A DNA stretch of 18,468 bases from a bacterium. Lineage in GTDB: Bacteria; Ratteibacteria; UBA8468; B48-G9; JAFGKM01. Positions 15,539-18,468 of this stretch are shown here, in pieces. The notes below the pieces were generated by a model. That model saw only the letters and a list, made by a program, of their open reading frames with translations, was not told where the DNA came from and searched no databases. Location: contig JAKPNC010000273.1 of NCBI GenBank assembly GCA_029548585.1, forward strand, positions 1 to 18,468, in the 5' to 3' direction. Position 1 is the stretch's first letter. Every line of letters begins with the position of its first letter. The translations under genes and the position numbers were made by a program.

Positions 15539-17056
15539 ATGGTTGCGATACTCGATTTCGGTTCTCAGTATACCCAGTTGATCGTTCGCAGGATAAGGGA
15601 ATGCGGGATATACTCCGAGATTTTCCCTTACTCGGCAGGACTGGAAACGCTCGAGTCCCGCGGGGTAAAGGCCGTCATCCTGTCGGGCGGGCCGGGACAC
15701 GTGCACTCGGAAGAAATTGTGAAGTTCGATACCCGCATATTAGACAGGTTTTATATCCTGGGAGTCTGCTTTGGCATGCAGCTTCTGGCGGAACACTATA
15801 AGGGCAAGGTCTCCCCGGGCAACAAGAGAGAATACGGAGAAAACCTTTTTTACCCGGAGGAGCCGGAAGGACTTTTCAGCGGAGTAAAAAGGGAGACGAT
15901 TGTGTGGATGAGCCACTGGGATTATGTTTCAAAGCTCCCCGGGGGATTCAAGGCAACGGGAAAGACGGACAATACCAGGATAGCGGCCATGCGCAGCAAT
16001 GACGGCAGGATACACGCCGTCCAGTTCCATCCGGAGGTAATGCATACCGGAGAAGGGGGAAGGATGCTTAAAAACTTCCTCTGCGGCATATGCGGCATGA
16101 AGAAAAACTGGTCATCAGGATCTATGCTCAAAAAGGCCCGGGAAGACATAAAGAAAGCGGTGGGTAACGAAAAAATCATATGCGCCCTGAGCGGGGGAGT
16201 TGATTCTTCCTGCCTGGCCTCCATCATCCATGAAGTCTGCGGGAAAAACTCTCTGTGCGTCTTCATAAATAACGGCCTGCTCAGGAAGGGAGAACACGGG
16301 AAGATAGTGGACGTATTCAGCAAAAAGGTAAACCTCAGATACATAGACGCAAGCGACCTTTTCATGAAAAGGCTTAAAGGCGTGGCCAACCCCGAAAGGA
16401 AACGAAAGATAATCGGAAATACCTTCATAAGAATCCTTGAGAAGGAGGCCGTGAAATTCGGGGCAAGGCACCTTGCACAGGGAACGCTATATCCCGACGT
16501 CATAGAGAGCATATCCCCCCACGGCGGACCTTCCGCCAAGATCAAGACCCACCACAACGTCGGAGGACTGCCGGAGAAACTGCGCCTCTCCCTTGTTGAA
16601 CCTTTCAGGTACCTTTTCAAGGACGAGGTAAGGCAGATCGGAAAAGAACTCATGCTCCCGGATACGATCATCAACCGGCACCCCTTCCCGGGACCCGGCC
16701 TTGCCGTCAGGATAATAGGAAGCGTCTCACCGGATAGGATAGAGATTCTCAGGAACGCCGACTCCATAGTCATGGAGGAAATCAAGGCAAGCGGCCTCTA
16801 CCTGCATATCTGGCAGGCGTTTGCCGTGCTGCTTCCAGTAAAGAGCGTAGGGGTCATGGGAGACATGAGAACGTACGAGAACGTCATCGCCCTGAGGATG
16901 ATCAAGAGCGCCGACGGTATGACTGCGGACTGGTACCGTCTGCCCCACAGGATACTTTCCAGGATATCCTGCAGGATAGTGAACGAAGTCAAGGGAGTAA
17001 ACAGGGTCGTTTACGATATCACTTCAAAGCCTCCGGCCACCATAGAATGGGAATGA
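15539..17056 (+). CDS. guaA: GMP synthase (glutamine-hydrolysing)
   Basis: GuaA converts XMP to GMP using glutamine and ATP. The 505-residue single-chain enzyme (E. coli has 525) has a class I amidotransferase domain with C77 in GVCFGMQ, and H164 and E166 in QFHPEV; an ATP-pyrophosphatase domain with the PP-loop LSGGVDSS (217-224); KTHHNVGGLPE; HPFPGPGLA; and the C-terminal dimerisation region ending YDITSKPPATIEWE. Every expected motif is present. The ATG has an AGGAGA ribosome site with good spacing. It is the last gene of the plus-strand cluster and converges on the outer-membrane protein gene. It supplies GMP downstream of PurF, which fits the shared cluster. Confidence 0.97.
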   Translation: MVAILDFGSQYTQLIVRRIRECGIYSEIFPYSAGLETLESRGVKAVILSGGPGHVHSEEIVKFDTRILDRFYILGVCFGMQLLAEHYKGKVSPGNKREYGENLFYPEEPEGLFSGVKRETIVWMSHWDYVSKLPGGFKATGKTDNTRIAAMRSNDGRIHAVQFHPEVMHTGEGGRMLKNFLCGICGMKKNWSSGSMLKKAREDIKKAVGNEKIICALSGGVDSSCLASIIHEVCGKNSLCVFINNGLLRKGEHGKIVDVFSKKVNLRYIDASDLFMKRLKGVANPERKRKIIGNTFIRILEKEAVKFGARHLAQGTLYPDVIESISPHGGPSAKIKTHHNVGGLPEKLRLSLVEPFRYLFKDEVRQIGKELMLPDTIINRHPFPGPGLAVRIIGSVSPDRIEILRNADSIVMEEIKASGLYLHIWQAFAVLLPVKSVGVMGDMRTYENVIALRMIKSADGMTADWYRLPHRILSRISCRIVNEVKGVNRVVYDITSKPPATIEWE

Positions 17057-17137
17057 TATTAATTTAAATTTCCCTCCCCTGAATGCCTGAATTCACCGAC
17101 TCATCCTTTTAATCTGAGCTCGTAATAGAATAAAACA

Positions 17138-17206
17138 GAAACCTGGCTTCAAAAAACGGGGTTTTAAAATTTTCCATGCATGAAACCTGGCTGCCCATGG
17201 TTTTCA
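17138..17206. repeat. Short direct repeat and imperfect hairpin after guaA
   Basis: GAAACCTGGCT occurs at 17138-17148 and 17182-17192, 44 bp apart. The second copy can fold with the following CCATGGTTTTCA into a stem of about 10 bp with two bulged T residues (17181-17206). It lies in the 224-nt gap between the convergent guaA and barrel genes and may help end the guaA transcript. No T-tract follows directly. Confidence 0.3.
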
Positions 17207-17225
17207 GGGAGGATTTAAAAAAAGA

Positions 17226-17255
17226 GAAAGAGGGGCGTTTTACGGCCCCTCTTTC
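17226..17255 (-). terminator. Intrinsic terminator between the convergent genes
   Basis: GAAAGAGGGGC (17226-17236) and GCCCCTCTTTC (17245-17255) form a perfect 11-bp stem around an 8-nt loop. On the minus strand it is followed by a T-rich tract (complement of the A-run at 17217-17225), 25 nt after the stop of the barrel gene. On the plus strand a weaker TTTG follows, so it may also stop guaA transcripts. Confidence 0.9.
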
Positions 17256-17280
17256 TTTGACTGCAATACAACCGGTTCGT

Positions 17281-18468
17281 TTAGAAAGCAACTTTCATCG
17301 AACCGATCAGCTGCCACGGATTGTCCGAATCTCCGAGCATATCATCGATATTGTCTCCGGCAAGGAGGATACCGAGATCGACTCCGAAGCTAACATCTTC
17401 CGTGTACATATATTTCATGCTGAGATCGATTTCATTTCCCAGACCCTTATCAATGCCTGTCGGTGTTTCAAGAGCCTTAAGGTTGTAGAAATCGACATCT
17501 AAGGCTACCTTCTCGGCCGGCTTCATGCCAAAACCGATATTGATAACCTGGAGGCCTGTGGTACCGTTAACCAATGAAAGGGCTCCAAGACCGTCTCCTG
17601 CCTGGAAAAGCGTAGGATATGCGATCTTGCCTACCCTTGAAGCAACGTTGGACGGAAAAACGGGTACCCATGCTTCCACGTCGGCTTCGCCGAGATCCTG
17701 GCCGGTAAGATACATGAGGCCAAGAGAAAGAGTCGGTTCGCTCGCGCCGGCAAAGGTATAGCTTCCGCCAAGAAGAGCCGCCCATCCGCCGAAATCAGAC
17801 CCGGTAAGATCCTGGTCGCCGAACTGTTTTGCAAGTTCGAGTTTCAGCTTGAGGCTGTCCATGGGGGAGAAACCAGCCCTTGCACCCAGTGTCATGAGAT
17901 CAACATCGGGGTTGGCAAGCCTGAGGTAGACAAAGTAAGGCTCAACGCAGAGCCTGCCGTTGTCATACTTCACTGCAAGGCCATAGAGATCCCGGTCATC
18001 AACGCCAACGAGGGGATCCAGGATTCCGTAGGTTTCGAGGATCTTTGCCTTGAAGGCTGTCATTGTGAGATCGGTTGCAGGGAAAGCATAGTCAATCTTC
18101 AATGCATCGAAGGCTTTCTGCTGTCCGAGATCAAGCGCAACCGTTCCTATGTCGGCTCCCACATAATCAATCATCCTGTACCTGCTTCCCACAACAAGGC
18201 CTTCGCCAAGCTGTATTTCCTGCCTACCAACTGTCAGGTTGAGGCCGGGGACCATCAGGTCTGCAAGCTTTACATATGCCTGGTCCACTATGAGACTGCC
18301 TTCAATTTCCCTGAGATAATCGTTTCCAAAATCCCTTTCGTTTATAAGCTGGATCATGGCGGAAACGTTATCCGTAAGCTCGGCAGCCAGGTAAACCTTC
18401 GTGCCTATGTAGGTGAAGGTTGTTGTATCAAGATCAAATGCACCGAAATCAAAACCGTCGCGATAAAG
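17281..18468 (-). CDS. Outer-membrane beta-barrel protein, alginate-export-like, N-terminus cut off by the window
   Basis: The frame is open from the right edge to a TAA at 17281 (395 residues visible; the true start and any signal peptide lie beyond the window, so the in-frame ATG at 18357 is internal). Alternating hydrophobic and polar strands, frequent Gly, Asp and aromatic residues, and the final Phe (SMKVAF) are typical of outer-membrane barrels recognised by the BAM machinery. The segment VKLADLMVPGLNLTVGRQ followed by FDALKIDYAF resembles the GRQ region of alginate-export (AlgE-type, PF13372) porins. It is a probable channel in the outer membrane; the substrate is unknown and alginate itself is not implied. 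It is transcribed towards guaA and ends in a strong hairpin terminator. Confidence 0.8.
   Translation of the reverse strand, partial: LYRDGFDFGAFDLDTTTFTYIGTKVYLAAELTDNVSAMIQLINERDFGNDYLREIEGSLIVDQAYVKLADLMVPGLNLTVGRQEIQLGEGLVVGSRYRMIDYVGADIGTVALDLGQQKAFDALKIDYAFPATDLTMTAFKAKILETYGILDPLVGVDDRDLYGLAVKYDNGRLCVEPYFVYLRLANPDVDLMTLGARAGFSPMDSLKLKLELAKQFGDQDLTGSDFGGWAALLGGSYTFAGASEPTLSLGLMYLTGQDLGEADVEAWVPVFPSNVASRVGKIAYPTLFQAGDGLGALSLVNGTTGLQVINIGFGMKPAEKVALDVDFYNLKALETPTGIDKGLGNEIDLSMKYMYTEDVSFGVDLGILLAGDNIDDMLGDSDNPWQLIGSMKVAF

Noticed and set aside
15471..15581. Small 36-codon frame beginning at the carB stop (ATGA) and running into guaA
   Set aside because: Its only signal is the ATGA overlap; it lacks a ribosome site, family motifs and any CarB continuation, and it overlaps guaA out of frame.
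17281..18357. Taking ATG 18357 as the true start of the barrel protein
   Set aside because: The frame remains open to the window edge with barrel-like strands (FTYIGTKVYLAAELTDN) upstream, so the ATG is internal and the gene is truncated.
1..18468. Defence island, mobile element, CRISPR or biosynthetic cluster
   Set aside because: No transposase, integrase, nuclease-helicase, repeat-spacer array or long terminal repeats are visible; gene content is metabolic and repair housekeeping.

Overview
The window (18,468 bp, about half G+C) looks like chromosomal DNA of a Gram-negative, probably anaerobic bacterium. Gram-negative: a truncated outer-membrane beta-barrel gene ending in a C-terminal Phe lies at the right edge, and two exported proteins lie in the left half. 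Anaerobic: there is an Fe-S-rich reductive-dehalogenase/QueG-like protein, an aldo/keto reductase with two [4Fe-4S] motifs, and a PurF with a full set of Fe-S cysteines. ATA (Ile) and AGG (Arg) codons are used freely. I cannot assign a phylum from this window alone. No rRNA, tRNA, CRISPR array, insertion sequence or phage gene is visible, and no gene-free stretch exceeds about 265 bp.

Left block, minus strand (1-2756): an IclR-family regulator is followed, after a 54-nt gap, by a protein with an internally duplicated Fe-S/QueG-like module that runs off the left edge. The regulator's promoter is embedded in AT-rich inverted repeats that look like an autoregulatory operator, and its mRNA appears almost leaderless.

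Middle block, minus strand (3020-6748): an Fe-S aldo/keto reductase precedes two translationally coupled, exported DUF4139-type paralogues. A near-consensus sigma70-type promoter lies in front of the reductase. Hairpins follow the last gene.

Plus-strand block (6861-17056): mutS and mutL overlap by 8 nt and encode methyl-independent mismatch repair, because MutL keeps its endonuclease motifs. A 186-nt gap then leads to purF-carA-carB(N-half)-guaA, a nucleotide-biosynthesis cluster whose PurF, CarA and GuaA are all glutamine amidotransferase enzymes. The carB gene stops cleanly after the oligomerisation domain (549 aa), so carbamoyl-phosphate synthetase is split and its C-terminal half is not in this window.

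Right edge, minus strand (17281-18468): an alginate-export-like beta-barrel gene converges on guaA, with a strong terminator hairpin between them.

Most of the window is housekeeping. The parts worth a second look are the duplicated QueG-like protein with its IclR regulator, the split carB, the paired DUF4139 genes, and the compact regulatory DNA in front of iclR and between the reductase and mutS. I did not find a convincing new multi-gene system.
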